From positions 1 through 42,657 of the forward strand of contig NZ_LXEO01000067.1 of the NCBI RefSeq assembly GCF_001654865.1: a stretch of 42,657 nt of DNA. Direction: 5' to 3'. Source of the stretch: Buttiauxella noackiae ATCC 51607. GTDB lineage: Bacteria > Pseudomonadota > Gammaproteobacteria > Enterobacterales > Enterobacteriaceae. Within the stretch, counting starts at the first letter, position 1, and every line of letters begins with the position of its first letter. The notes beneath the pieces are model-generated. The model ran no database searches. It saw only the letters and a program-made list of their open reading frames with translations, and was not told where the DNA came from. Both the position numbers and the translations under genes were made by a program. Shown here in pieces: positions 30,433 through 39,515 of the stretch.

Positions 30433-31596
30433 TTAGCGTGCTGCCTCGTAAATGCGACGGCTTACGTCCAGAGTAATATCCTGATGCTCACCCAGTTTGG
30501 TCATGCCTTTTTCTTCCAGTTTCACTAGCAGAGCTGGGATAGAGCTACCATCCAGACCGTAGGCTGACAGGCGAGTTGGTGCTCCCATTTGCTCGAAGAA
30601 ATTACGTGTAGATTCAATCGCTGCATCAATACGTTCTTCTTCAGAACCTTCAGTGATGTTCCATACACGTTCAGCATACTGCAGCAGTTTGCCGCGTTTC
30701 TCGTTACGTTTTTCATTCAGCAGAGAAGGCAGAACAACCGCCAGAGTTTGTGCGTGATCCAGACCGTGCATCGCAGTCAGTTCATGCCCCAGCATGTGAG
30801 TTGCCCAGTCCTGCGGGACGCCAGCACCAATCAAACCGTTTAACGCCATGGTCGCCGCCCACATTACATTGGCACGCACGTCATAGTTTTCTGGTTCTTT
30901 CAGTGCAATTGGGCCGTCTTCAACCAGTGTTAACAGAATGCCTTCGGCAAAACGGTCCTGCACTTTGGCGTTCACCGGGTAAGTGATGTATTGCTCAACG
31001 GTGTGAACAAAAGCATCGACTACGCCGTTTGCGACCTGGCGCGGTGGCAAAGTATAGGTGTAAACCGGGTCAAGTACCGCGAAGACAGGCTGCACGTGTT
31101 CAGACATAAATGCTTGTTTGTCGCCGGTTGAGCGGCGGGAAACCACAGCGCCTTTGTTGGATTCAGAACCGGTTGCAGGCAGCGTCAATACGGAACCCAG
31201 CGGGATTGCACTCTTAACGTCACTACCGCGAGTCAGCAGGATATTCCACGGATCTTGATCCAGCGGATAGTTCGCTGCTGCTGCGATGAATTTAGTGCCG
31301 TCGAGCACAGAACCGCCACCAACGGCTAACAGGAAAGTGACTTTCTGCTGGCGCACCACTTCTACTGCTTTCATCAGCGTTTCGTAAGCCGGGTTTGGTT
31401 CGATGCCGCTAAATTCTAGTACATCCAGCCCTTCGAGTTCGGCGTAAACCTGGTCCAGTACGCCATTTTTCTTCACACTGCCGCCGCCGTAGGTGATCAA
31501 CACACGAGCATCAGCAGGAATTTGTGCGCGCAATTCGGAAATAGCGCCTTTACCAAACAGGATGCGAGTTGGGGTATGTAGGTCGAAGTTGTTCAT
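30433..31596 (-). CDS. yqhD: NADPH-dependent aldehyde reductase YqhD
   Basis: This group III iron-dependent-type alcohol dehydrogenase (zinc-bound in E. coli) reduces short-chain and lipid-peroxide-derived aldehydes with NADPH. At 387 residues it equals the E. coli length. The cofactor motif GGGSVLDGTKF lies near residue 94, and the metal ligands are in VVDAFVHTVEQY near residue 192 and GHELTAMHGLDHAQ near residue 266. AGGAATCAAATAATG supports the start. It is divergent from its activator gene yqhC and co-transcribed with dkgA. Confidence 0.97.
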   Translation of the reverse strand: MNNFDLHTPTRILFGKGAISELRAQIPADARVLITYGGGSVKKNGVLDQVYAELEGLDVLEFSGIEPNPAYETLMKAVEVVRQQKVTFLLAVGGGSVLDGTKFIAAAANYPLDQDPWNILLTRGSDVKSAIPLGSVLTLPATGSESNKGAVVSRRSTGDKQAFMSEHVQPVFAVLDPVYTYTLPPRQVANGVVDAFVHTVEQYITYPVNAKVQDRFAEGILLTLVEDGPIALKEPENYDVRANVMWAATMALNGLIGAGVPQDWATHMLGHELTAMHGLDHAQTLAVVLPSLLNEKRNEKRGKLLQYAERVWNITEGSEEERIDAAIESTRNFFEQMGAPTRLSAYGLDGSSIPALLVKLEEKGMTKLGEHQDITLDVSRRIYEAAR

Positions 31597-31789
31597 TATT
31601 TGATTCCTGTGGTTTGGAGCGTTAGAGACAATACTTATCGAATTTGATGGTAGCCATTGTCGGCTTCAGGTGGTTATCTCTCAATGCTTATTCCTGCCTT
31701 TGTCTTGCCTATTTCTACTTACCTCTGGAGAAAAATAAAAATTAGTCGCAAACTTATTGCGTCATAAAAGCCTTGTGGAGCGGAAGGAA

Positions 31790-32680
31790 ATGAAGCGGAA
31801 AGAGATTTGTCTGCAATTAACAAATAAGATTAATCATTTGATACAAAAAGAAAATAGTGCTCTTTCTTCATTGCCAAATGTCACTTTATTGTATGGTACG
31901 AAACCTTATGCCCGCACTCCGGTGATGTATGAGCCGGGAATCATTATTCTCTTTTCTGGCCATAAAACGGGTTATCTAAACGATCGCGTGTTTCGCTACG
32001 ATGCTAATGAATATCTGCTGTTAACTGTGCCGCTGCCTTTTGAATGCGAAACCTTCGCGACACCTGAAGTTCCGCTGGCTGGCCTGCGTATTAACATCGA
32101 TATTTTGCAGTTGCAGGACTTGCTGATGGATATCGGTGAAGACGATTTATCACACCCGCAAACGTGCTCAACGGGCATTAATTCCGCCGAACTTTCAGAA
32201 GAAATTCTTTGCGCCGTCGAGCGTTTACTCGACGTGCTCGAGAACCCGCTCGACGCGCGTATTTTGGGTAAACAAATTATCCGCGAAATTCTCTATCACA
32301 TCCTGGTGGGGTCGTGCGGTGCAGCATTGTTGGCATTGGTCAGCCGGCAGACGCATTTCAGCCTGATTAGCCGTGTCTTGCGCCGCATCGAAACGCAGTA
32401 CACCGAGAACCTCTCAGTGGACCAACTGGCCGCTGAAGCGAATATGAGCGTCTCTGCGTTTCATCATAACTTTAAGTCGGTGACCAGTACTTCGCCGCTG
32501 CAATACCTCAAAAGCTACCGTCTGCATAAAGCGCGGATGTTGATTTTGCATGACGGGATGAAAGCTAGCGCTGCGGCTATTCGTGTGGGATATGAAAGTG
32601 CTTCGCAGTTTAGCCGCGAGTTTAAACGCTACTTTGGGGTAACCCCGGGGGAAGATGCTGCTCGTATGCGAGTCATTTAA
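31790..32680 (+). CDS. yqhC: AraC-family activator YqhC
   Basis: YqhC activates yqhD and dkgA in response to reactive aldehydes in E. coli. The product has an N-terminal AraC_N cupin-like domain (about residues 15-165, with [13 protein letters not shown] near residue 80) and a C-terminal double helix-turn-helix domain (about 190-290, with [20 protein letters not shown] and [21 protein letters not shown]). I take the ATG at 31790 (MKRKEIC), 296 residues. A TTG 33 bases upstream would add eleven residues. GGAG lies nine bases before the ATG. The intergenic region shared with yqhD should hold its binding site, but I could not define it. Confidence 0.93.
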   Translation: MKRKEICLQLTNKINHLIQKENSALSSLPNVTLLYGTKPYARTPVMYEPGIIILFSGHKTGYLNDRVFRYDANEYLLLTVPLPFECETFATPEVPLAGLRINIDILQLQDLLMDIGEDDLSHPQTCSTGINSAELSEEILCAVERLLDVLENPLDARILGKQIIREILYHILVGSCGAALLALVSRQTHFSLISRVLRRIETQYTENLSVDQLAAEANMSVSAFHHNFKSVTSTSPLQYLKSYRLHKARMLILHDGMKASAAAIRVGYESASQFSREFKRYFGVTPGEDAARMRVI

Positions 32681-32690
32681 GCCGAAGCTT

Positions 32691-32730
32691 ACAGAGTGGA
32701 TAATTTCGCATTACCCACTCTGTGATTTTT
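32691..32730 (+). terminator. Terminator between yqhC and yghB
   Basis: ACAGAGTGG and CCACTCTGT form a 9-bp stem around a 15-base loop that can pair partly, followed by GATTTTT. It lies between convergent genes. Confidence 0.78.
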
Positions 32731-33388
32731 ATGCGGGGTTAAATCTTTTTTTAATAACTACAAATAGCGTGCCTACCAGACCTGCGACCAGCAGAACCAT
32801 CGGCAGAATCATCAGGCAGGTCATCACCTGGTCTTCGTGGCGTTTCACAAATGGAATCATGCTCAGGGCATAACCCAGACTGGTGACGCTACCAACCCAC
32901 AACAACCCACTTAGCCAGTTAAATACCTGGAAGCGGCGATTGCTAAGGCCAGAAATGCCCGCCATGGTTGGCAGCAATGTGCGCACAAACGCCAAAAAAC
33001 GCCCAGCTAACAATGCGAACAAACCGTGTCGATCAAACATCACCGTTGCTCGTTCGTGATATTGCGGTGGAAGTTGTTTCAACCAGCTTTTCACCACCCG
33101 AGTATTGCCGAGCCAGCGGCCTTGCACATAGCTCAGCCAGCAACCGAGGCTTGCCGCCGCGGTTAAGATAATGATTGTCGGGACGAAATCCATGACCCCT
33201 TTTGCCACTAACGCTCCTGCGAGTAACAGCAGACTGTCGCCCGGCAAAAACGAGGCGGGCAGCAATCCATTTTCGAGAAACAGCGTCGCAAACATGACGC
33301 AATAAACCACTCCAACAACATGAGGGTCCGCGAGTGCAGCAAAGTCATGTTGCCAAAGCGCTTGAACGATATTGTGTATAACAGCCAT
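32729..33388 (-). CDS. yghB: DedA-family inner membrane protein YghB
   Basis: At 219 residues, the E. coli length, this DedA (SNARE-associated/VTT) family protein is needed together with its paralogue YqjA for normal cell division, Tat export and proton-motive-force balance; some relatives flip undecaprenyl phosphate or phospholipids. Family motifs [20 protein letters not shown] near residue 40 and [16 protein letters not shown] near residue 130 carry the conserved acidic and Arg residues. Four or five hydrophobic segments are visible. AGGATTTGCC precedes the ATG. The terminator at 33481-33508 separates it from metC upstream. Confidence 0.96.
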   Translation of the reverse strand: MAVIHNIVQALWQHDFAALADPHVVGVVYCVMFATLFLENGLLPASFLPGDSLLLLAGALVAKGVMDFVPTIIILTAAASLGCWLSYVQGRWLGNTRVVKSWLKQLPPQYHERATVMFDRHGLFALLAGRFLAFVRTLLPTMAGISGLSNRRFQVFNWLSGLLWVGSVTSLGYALSMIPFVKRHEDQVMTCLMILPMVLLVAGLVGTLFVVIKKRFNPA

Positions 33389-33480
33389 GGCAAATCCTGT
33401 GGAACCGCTTTATTGAGCAGGCCTGAATCTACAGTAGTTAGATTAGGCACACCTTAGTTTTAGGGGCTTAGTGTAACGCT

Positions 33481-33508
33481 AAAAAACCTGCGACATCTTG
33501 ATCGCAGG
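33481..33508 (-). terminator. Rho-independent terminator after metC
   Basis: On the minus strand, CCTGCGA and TCGCAGG form a 7-bp stem with an 8-base loop, followed immediately by six Ts. Confidence 0.87.
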
Positions 33509-33568
33509 CTCAACAAATCATCATGGAATAGCAAAAACTGTCCTTCCGGGCGTCCACTTCTGGCAATT

Positions 33569-34756
33569 TTAGGCGATCCGCTGGAAACCTGCTTCAAGAT
33601 CGGCGATGAGATCGTCAACATTTTCCAGGCCAATATGAATGCGTACTAATGTCCCACTGAAGTCTATCCCGCCAGCCGGGCGGATCTGCGCGAGTTCTTC
33701 CGGTTGGTTGGCTAGGATAAGCGATTCATAGCCACCCCAGGAATAGGCCATACTAAAATAATGGAAATTATCCAGGTAGTGCTGATATTGCTCGTTATTT
33801 AAACGATTTTTCAGTACAAATGAGAACAAGCCGCTACTACCTGTAAAGTCTCGTTTCCAGAATTCATGCCCTTTACTGCCGGGTAGTGCAGGGTGGTTTA
33901 CACGTTCAACCTGCGGGTGTTGCGCCAGCCATTCGGCAATTTTCAAACTACTTTCATGATGTTGACGCAGGCGCACACCAAGAGTGCGTAAACCCCTGCT
34001 CGTCATATAAGCGGTATCGGCATCCAACATTTGCCCCATCAGATAAGAATTTTCACGCAGTTGATCCCAGCAACGAGCATTTGATACAGCTGTGCCAACC
34101 ATCGCATCCGAGTGGCCAATCAAGTATTTGGTGCCAGCCTGAATTGAAATATCGATACCAAAATCCAGCGCCTTAAAAAGAATGCCTGCCGCCCAGGTGT
34201 TATCAATCATGATAATGGCATCCGGGGCAACGCTACGCACCGCCTGCACAATTGCTGGAACGTCATGTACTTCCATTGTGATAGAGCCAGGTGATTCCAG
34301 AAATACGACTTTAGTATTGGGTTGCACAAGTTCTGCGATGCCTGCGCCAATCATCGGGTCAAACCAGGTGGTGCTCACGCCGAGCCTTGCGAGGATTTTG
34401 GTGCAGAAGTCCTGGCTAGGCTCGTAAGCTGTGCCAGTCATCAACACATTGTCGCCGTGCTCGACGAACGCCAGAATCGCATTGGCAACGGCTGCGGCAC
34501 CACAAGGGTAAAGCGCACAACCCGCACCACCTTCGAGCTCGCACATCGCTTCTTGTAAAGAAAAGTGGGTCAGGGTGCCGCGGCGACCATAAAAAAGTTC
34601 GCCTTTCGCGCGGTTAGCCGTTGCCAGCTTTTTGGCTTCAACACTTTCGAACACCAAAGAAGAAGCGCGTTGAATGACGCTGTTAACCGAACCCTGGGTG
34701 AATTTTTTATCGCGCCCGGCATTAACCAGCGCCGTTTCAATGTGCTTTTTACTCAT
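33569..34756 (-). CDS. metC: Cystathionine beta-lyase MetC
   Basis: This PLP-dependent Cys/Met metabolism enzyme cleaves cystathionine to homocysteine, pyruvate and ammonia in methionine synthesis. At 395 residues from the ATG at 34756 it equals E. coli MetC. The PLP Lys 210 is in [24 protein letters not shown] near residue 56 supplies the Tyr and Arg that contact the cofactor of the neighbouring subunit, and [13 protein letters not shown] near the C-terminus binds the substrate carboxylate. An ATG at 34780 would add eight residues but lacks a ribosome site and overlaps candidate MetJ boxes. It is divergent from exbB. Confidence 0.96.
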   Translation of the reverse strand: MSKKHIETALVNAGRDKKFTQGSVNSVIQRASSLVFESVEAKKLATANRAKGELFYGRRGTLTHFSLQEAMCELEGGAGCALYPCGAAAVANAILAFVEHGDNVLMTGTAYEPSQDFCTKILARLGVSTTWFDPMIGAGIAELVQPNTKVVFLESPGSITMEVHDVPAIVQAVRSVAPDAIIMIDNTWAAGILFKALDFGIDISIQAGTKYLIGHSDAMVGTAVSNARCWDQLRENSYLMGQMLDADTAYMTSRGLRTLGVRLRQHHESSLKIAEWLAQHPQVERVNHPALPGSKGHEFWKRDFTGSSGLFSFVLKNRLNNEQYQHYLDNFHYFSMAYSWGGYESLILANQPEELAQIRPAGGIDFSGTLVRIHIGLENVDDLIADLEAGFQRIA

Positions 34757-34774
34757 CTTCACTTTACCCTGTTT

Positions 34775-34798
34775 AACCATCTGGATGTCTAAATCTAA
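34775..34798. promoter_or_regulatory. Candidate MetJ operator upstream of metC
   Basis: Three tandem octamers, AACCATCT, GGATGTCT and AAATCTAA, score about 5/8, 6/8 and 3/8 against the met box AGACGTCT at the expected 8-bp pitch. The position just upstream of metC suits repression by MetJ with S-adenosylmethionine, but the match is modest. Confidence 0.45.
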
Positions 34799-34866
34799 CT
34801 TATCATGCTTTTGCTGCGTAAGCGCAAGGAATGCATAGACAATTTAAGGCACTCTTTAAATACTAA

Positions 34867-34881
34867 TGAGAACTACTATCA
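34867..34881 (+). promoter_or_regulatory. Fur box upstream of exbB
   Basis: TGAGAACTACTATCA matches 11 of 14 defined positions of the 7-1-7 Fur consensus. It lies 64 bp before the exbB start, in line with the known iron repression of exbBD in enterobacteria. Confidence 0.7.
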
Positions 34882-34944
34882 ATTCGATGTCGTTTTGATA
34901 TTATTGCGCACAGTTTTTGTATCATTTCGTGGTGGAGAGTAAGA

Positions 34945-35679
34945 GTGACGAATAATTTGATGCAGACAGACCTCTCTGTCTGGGGCATGTATCAACATGC
35001 CGACATCGTGGTAAAGATTGTGATGATCGGCCTGATTATGGCCTCTGTCGTCACGTGGGCAATCTTCTTTAGCAAAAGTGTTGAGCTGTCTGCGCAAAAG
35101 CGTCGTCTGAAGCGTGAGCAGCAACAACTGGCTAATGCCCGCTCTCTGAATGAAGCCAGTGAAATGGCGGAAGCATTTGATGCGAAAAGCCTGAGCACCA
35201 TGCTTATCAATGAAGCGCAAAATGAGCTTGAGCTTTCCGCGGGCAGCGAAGACAACGAAGGCATTAAAGAGCGTACCGGTTTCCGCCTTGAACGTCGTGT
35301 CGCGGCAGCGGGTCGTCACATGGGGCGCGGTAATGGCTTCCTTGCGACCATCGGTGCGATATCCCCGTTCGTCGGTCTGTTTGGTACGGTCTGGGGCATC
35401 ATGAACAGCTTTATTGGTATTGCGCAGTCGCAGACCACTAACCTTGCTGTGGTGGCACCTGGTATTGCAGAAGCATTGTTAGCAACGGCTATCGGCCTGA
35501 TTGCAGCAATTCCTGCGGTAGTTATCTACAACGTATTTGCCCGTGTTATCGGTGGCTATAAAGCTTCTCTGGGTGACGTTGCGGCTCAGGTTCTGTTGTT
35601 GCAAAGTCGTGACCTGGATTTAGAGGCCAGCTCTCAGGCTCGCCCGGTACGTACGGCTCAGAAACTGCGTGTAGGTTAA
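34945..35679 (+). CDS. exbB: TonB-system energising protein ExbB
   Basis: ExbB, with ExbD and TonB, forms the inner membrane proton-driven motor that powers outer membrane uptake of siderophores and vitamin B12. The 244-residue product equals the E. coli length and has three hydrophobic segments (about 17-40, 130-155 and 175-198). The conserved MotA/TolQ/ExbB core includes FVGLFGTVWGIMNSF near residue 145 and LLATAIGLIAAIPAVVIYN near residue 177, with the essential Thr and Glu residues. The start codon is GTG, as in E. coli, after GGAGAGTAAGA. exbD follows by four bases. Confidence 0.97.
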   Translation: MTNNLMQTDLSVWGMYQHADIVVKIVMIGLIMASVVTWAIFFSKSVELSAQKRRLKREQQQLANARSLNEASEMAEAFDAKSLSTMLINEAQNELELSAGSEDNEGIKERTGFRLERRVAAAGRHMGRGNGFLATIGAISPFVGLFGTVWGIMNSFIGIAQSQTTNLAVVAPGIAEALLATAIGLIAAIPAVVIYNVFARVIGGYKASLGDVAAQVLLLQSRDLDLEASSQARPVRTAQKLRVG

Positions 35680-35683
35680 TCCC

Positions 35684-36109
35684 ATGGCAATGAGTTTTAA
35701 CGAAAACCACGACGATAACGGCGAGATGCATGATATCAACGTGACGCCGTTTATCGATGTCATGTTGGTGTTGCTGATTATCTTCATGGTGGCAGCACCC
35801 CTTGCGACGGTTGATGTGAAGGTTAACCTTCCAGCATCCTCAAGCCAGCCGCAGCCGCGCCCGGAAAAACCGATTTATCTCTCCGTCAAAGCGGACAAAA
35901 CCATGTTTATTGGGAACGACGAAGTGACCAGGGATAACATGGTTAACATGCTGATGGCTGCGACAGAAGGTAAGAAAGACACCACGATCTTCTTCCGCGC
36001 TGATAAAACGGTTGATTACGAAACCATGATGAACGTGATGGATACTCTGCATCAGGCAGGGTATTTGAAGATTGGGTTGGTGGGACAAGAAGTCACCAAA
36101 ACTCAATAA
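35684..36109 (+). CDS. exbD: TonB-system energising protein ExbD
   Basis: ExbD is the proton-translocating partner of ExbB. At 141 residues it equals the E. coli length, with a single membrane segment (about 23-43) that carries the essential Asp 25 in TPFIDVMLVLLIIF. It has a periplasmic domain ending in the conserved DTLHQAGYLKIGLVG. The ribosome site (TAGGT) is weak, consistent with coupling to exbB. A strong terminator follows. Confidence 0.97.
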   Translation: MAMSFNENHDDNGEMHDINVTPFIDVMLVLLIIFMVAAPLATVDVKVNLPASSSQPQPRPEKPIYLSVKADKTMFIGNDEVTRDNMVNMLMAATEGKKDTTIFFRADKTVDYETMMNVMDTLHQAGYLKIGLVGQEVTKTQ

Positions 36110-36140
36110 CGTTTAATTTATTACTGCAACGAAATCCTCT

Positions 36141-36174
36141 GCGGCCTGCTAGTTTAACTATCAGGCCGCTTTTT
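36141..36174 (+). terminator. Rho-independent terminator after exbD
   Basis: GCGGCCTG and CAGGCCGC enclose a TAGTT/AACTA inner stem and are followed directly by five Ts. This closes exbBD and marks the switch to accessory genes. Confidence 0.94.
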
Positions 36175-36404
36175 CATACCCATAATGATTTTACTTAGTT
36201 CAGTATCCCATCCTGTAAATCACTCTTTCATTTGCTCCTCTTTGCTGACTTAATTCAAATTATAAAAATCACTCAGCTTTATTATTGAAAACAGAAGAAA
36301 AATATACTCAGGCTAACAATAACCTTCTATGCTTTTTCTGTACGTAATAGTTCCATATTGAAAATACCTAATAAAAACTTAATGATAAAAATGTGGATAA
36401 CCAA

Positions 36405-37856
36405 ATGGCAACGATGACTGTTTTTGATGCAGGCAACAAAAAGCCCGATGTGGTGTCTCTTCGGAGTATTTATCTACATGCAGATGTATTAATGTTTTTT
36501 GTTGTCTGGGGGCTATTTGTAATTTCGCTTGGTGTGGGGTGGGCTTACGATGCACTTTTCGTCGCACTTATAGCTGGCAGCATTCTTGCTGTAAGCTCCA
36601 GTGTTGTTAAGCTATTGCTACCCGGAAAACTATTTACCCGGCTCTATTACGCTTTTACATTAATTGGATTTGCCGCATTGTTAATTCAATTAGGCGATGG
36701 TGAAACTGAATATCACTTTTCGGTTTTTGTATTGCTATCAGCATTATTAGCTTATCGCGATTATCGACCATTATTAATGGGGGCGGCGGTTGCAGCGCTT
36801 CACCATGTATTATTTGCCTGGCTGCAAGCTAATGAGTTATTCGGTATCACCTGCTTTATGCATCCAGGAATTCATATGGTCGTATTCCATGCCATTTTTG
36901 TGGTGGCACAAACTGCGATACTCATTTACATGGCATTGCGTATGGCCGATGACGCACGTTCAGCCAGCGAAGTGGCGCAGTTAGCAGCACAGATAAATTG
37001 CCAGCCGGGTTGCCTGACCCTTACGTGTAGTGAAAGGGAAAGTCGCACGCCGTTTGCTCAAACCTTTAATACTACGCTTACCACGATGAGAAGTACCCTA
37101 AGCCAGGTGAGCACTGGTGTGGCATCAGTACTCACAGCTTCGGAAAGCATCATCCAACGTAATGCCGCACTGTCTAAACGTACTGACGAGCAGGCCGCAG
37201 CACTTGCCGTTGCCGCCAGTGCTATGGAACAACTCAGCTCCTCCGCAGTCGCGACTAGTGACAAAGCGCAAAGTGCCAGAGCGCTTGCCACTCAGGCAAG
37301 TCATCTCGCAAGCAAAGGTGGAGTCAGTATTGATGCTGCCACACGCACTATGGAGCAAATCCGTGAAGAGTCTGACCACATCAGCAACATACTTGAACTG
37401 ATTGATGGCATTGCCTTCCAGACTAATATTCTGTCCCTGAATGCCTCTGTTGAAGCAGCCCGGGCAGGCGCTCACGGTCGAGGATTCGCGGTGGTGGCTT
37501 CGGAAGTACGCACACTGGCGTTACGATGCGAAAACGCGGCCAAAGACATTCGCCAGTTGATAAGCGTATCGGTAGAGTGTACTCGGACAGGCTCGGTGCA
37601 AGTGGAAAATGCTGGGCAAACCATGCGTGAAGTGATTGGTTCCATTAATGCGCTGGCAGGGTTGGTGGAGGAGCTTTCCGATATGAGTGCCCAGCAAAGT
37701 ATCAGCATCACGCAAATGAATGAAAGTATTGCCAGTATCGATGAAAGCGTGAGGTATAACGTGGAGCATACTGCGCAAACCGTACAGGCCGCGCGCCAAC
37801 AACAGCATCAGGCTGATGATTTACAGCAGGCAATCTCAGTATTTCGTCTGGCCTGA
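36405..37856 (+). CDS. Methyl-accepting chemotaxis protein with a histidine-rich membrane sensor domain
   Basis: This chemoreceptor of about 483 residues has no periplasmic ligand domain. Its N-terminal 180 residues form about five or six hydrophobic segments containing an unusual number of His residues, including YHFSVF, YRDYRP, ALHHVLF and CFMHPGIHMVVFHA. Similar membrane modules occur in receptors of beta-proteobacteria. The cytoplasmic part is a standard four-helix signalling domain with the CheA/CheW-binding tip DGIAFQTNILSLNASVEAARAG and GRGFAVVASEVRTLA near residues 333-371. There is no C-terminal pentapeptide for CheR tethering. I prefer the ATG at 36405; a GTG at 36393 would add four residues. 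The signal may be redox, oxygen or membrane energy, which is inference only. Confidence 0.9.
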   Translation: MATMTVFDAGNKKPDVVSLRSIYLHADVLMFFVVWGLFVISLGVGWAYDALFVALIAGSILAVSSSVVKLLLPGKLFTRLYYAFTLIGFAALLIQLGDGETEYHFSVFVLLSALLAYRDYRPLLMGAAVAALHHVLFAWLQANELFGITCFMHPGIHMVVFHAIFVVAQTAILIYMALRMADDARSASEVAQLAAQINCQPGCLTLTCSERESRTPFAQTFNTTLTTMRSTLSQVSTGVASVLTASESIIQRNAALSKRTDEQAAALAVAASAMEQLSSSAVATSDKAQSARALATQASHLASKGGVSIDAATRTMEQIREESDHISNILELIDGIAFQTNILSLNASVEAARAGAHGRGFAVVASEVRTLALRCENAAKDIRQLISVSVECTRTGSVQVENAGQTMREVIGSINALAGLVEELSDMSAQQSISITQMNESIASIDESVRYNVEHTAQTVQAARQQQHQADDLQQAISVFRLA

Positions 37857-37896
37857 TAGCAGGTTTCGCGAGCGAATTTTTGTCGCTGGAAAGAGT

Positions 37897-37913
37897 GCCT
37901 GCTTGCTGCAGGC
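37897..37913. terminator. Weak hairpin between the chemoreceptor and the unknown gene
   Basis: GCCTGC and GCAGGC (6 bp) with a 5-base loop lie between two convergent genes. No T-run is present, so function is doubtful. Confidence 0.35.
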
Positions 37914-37925
37914 GCCTCAGCAACT

Positions 37926-38318
37926 TTATAAGTGGGGTGTTTTGTAGCTGTTTTCCAGCAACGCGCGGGTACGTGAGAGTGTTTGTGTTTCTTCATCTCT
38001 CAACTTCTGATACACCTCCTCTAGTCGAGCCAGAATTTCGGCTTTAAGCCTGGGATTGTGGCTGATGATTTCGCTAAGCACGGCGCCGTAAATCTCATCT
38101 TTCACGCGATATGGGTAAATTTGATGGCGGTTGTGCCATTTTTGCTCAACCAATGCCGCAGTAATATTGATCTGGCCTTGCGCGATGCGGGCAATATTTT
38201 CATTTTTAATCTGTACCAGCGCGGCGATATTTTCACGTAATAACGTATTTTCAGACACTGTATCGTCAGATGGCACAACCGTTTGAAGAGGGGGGAATTG
38301 CAATTCTGACATTGGCAT
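37926..38318 (-). CDS. Hypothetical protein, 130 residues, coupled to the upstream unknown gene
   Basis: I do not recognise this protein. It has 130 residues, no signal peptide or membrane segment, and is predicted to be mostly helical, with a likely amphipathic or coiled stretch at about 22-60 (LLRENIAALVQIKNENIARI and onward). The C-terminal half is charged (RLEEVYQKLRDEETQTLSRT). Its ATG shares one base with the stop codon of the preceding gene (TAATG), so the two are translated together. A second in-frame ATG two codons on is possible. It is most likely a cytosolic partner of the 38318-38716 product. Confidence 0.72.
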   Translation of the reverse strand: MPMSELQFPPLQTVVPSDDTVSENTLLRENIAALVQIKNENIARIAQGQINITAALVEQKWHNRHQIYPYRVKDEIYGAVLSEIISHNPRLKAEILARLEEVYQKLRDEETQTLSRTRALLENSYKTPHL

Positions 38319-38716
38319 TACTCATCCAGCGAATAAAACAGAGGCCAGCTTTTTTCCTGGGTTAACTGATTTACCCAGATTTGCTGCGAATGATGACTTA
38401 TCTGCAATTTTTTATCTTCTATTAGCATTTGCAGATCGGCTGAGTTGATTTTTTCTTGTTCTATGAGTTCATTTAATACTGTCACTATCGCTTCAATTTT
38501 TACTGCATAAAATAAGCGGTCTTTTAAATGCTGGTCATTCTCTTCAAGCAATGTATTTTTCGCTTGCCCAGCATAATGAGGGGCGCTCAGAATCGTTTTC
38601 TCCAGAACTAAAAGATTATCCTGAGAATTTAGTGTTAGAGCGCTATGTTCTTCTGATACGGCAATATCAGCCTGTGAGACAGGAAAGGTCACTGGCACCA
38701 GGTTGTTGGGCAGCAT
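38318..38716 (-). CDS. Hypothetical protein, 132 residues, first gene of a two-gene unit
   Basis: I do not recognise this protein. It has 132 residues, is acidic and lacks membrane or export signals. The N-terminal 40 residues look extended (MLPNNLVPVTFPVSQADIAV), and the rest looks helical with LLEENDQHLKDRLFYAVKI near residue 56. AAAGGACATCTCTA gives a good ribosome site. It overlaps the next gene by one base and is divergent from the membrane-anchored unknown at 38820. The organisation suggests a small functional unit of three genes. Confidence 0.72.
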   Translation of the reverse strand: MLPNNLVPVTFPVSQADIAVSEEHSALTLNSQDNLLVLEKTILSAPHYAGQAKNTLLEENDQHLKDRLFYAVKIEAIVTVLNELIEQEKINSADLQMLIEDKKLQISHHSQQIWVNQLTQEKSWPLFYSLDE

Positions 38717-38819
38717 TAGAGATGTCCTTTTATAGCAATGGAATTAAATTTTATGGTTAACAGACGGCAGGTTGACTATATGTTGCCTCAAAATTACTAT
38801 AAAAAAAACAGGAGTCCTC

Positions 38820-39323
38820 ATGCAAAGCGTCTTTTATTCAATTGTATTAATATTGTTATTGCTGTGCGTAGTACTGGTGCTGATGCGTGAGATTTCGCAT
38901 CCCAAAGTGAAATTAACGCCCGGTAACGTCCCTAAATTAAATTTATCTGAAATTGATGAGCGCGAAGATTATTTTGCTAAGTTAATGTCAAAAATAACGC
39001 CTGATTATTACTGGCGAGTTAGCCATGAATATGTGGATTTCAACCACGCCACTATCAAACGGATGCGTATCGACGAACTCAGCGCTGATCTGGCACTCTT
39101 TAACGCTCAGCGACGTTGTAGTGATTTACACTCGGCCATCTACCGCTATTACGAAAATCTCAGAAAACGCTGTTCAGAGGGGGAGATGGTACCTTTTGCT
39201 GATATCGAGGTGCTGAATTTACGTCAGTGCTTTGATGAGTTCAGTCATGATGCTTATCCTGCATTGGTTGCTTTGGTGTGGCCGCATCTTCAGCGCCCAG
39301 AGGTCTGTCTTGAGAATGTATAG
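38820..39323 (+). CDS. Hypothetical single-pass membrane protein, 167 residues
   Basis: I do not recognise this family. The N-terminus is one hydrophobic helix (about residues 4-22, FYSIVLILLLLCVVLVLM) followed by a positively charged segment, so the 140-residue remainder probably faces the cytoplasm. That part is helical and charged, with four Cys and a Tyr-rich segment (AIYRYYENLRKRC near residue 110). The ATG at 38820 has AGGAGT six bases upstream. A longer frame from 38772 lacks support. It is divergent from the two small genes at 37926-38716 and could be their membrane partner. Confidence 0.75.
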   Translation: MQSVFYSIVLILLLLCVVLVLMREISHPKVKLTPGNVPKLNLSEIDEREDYFAKLMSKITPDYYWRVSHEYVDFNHATIKRMRIDELSADLALFNAQRRCSDLHSAIYRYYENLRKRCSEGEMVPFADIEVLNLRQCFDEFSHDAYPALVALVWPHLQRPEVCLENV

Positions 39324-39515
39324 TGCCTTTTCCCATTTAGATTGATCTGACATCAGGCTGTTTTTTAAACTAAAAAAATCCAAATCTAAAAATGGACTGA
39401 TTATCTTCTGGATTAACATTCAGTATTGTTTATTATTTGTTCACTAAATGGAGTTGCTCGTCACGTTGCTGAACATTCAGTAATGCAGTATTTACCTTCA
39501 ATAAAGATATAACGC

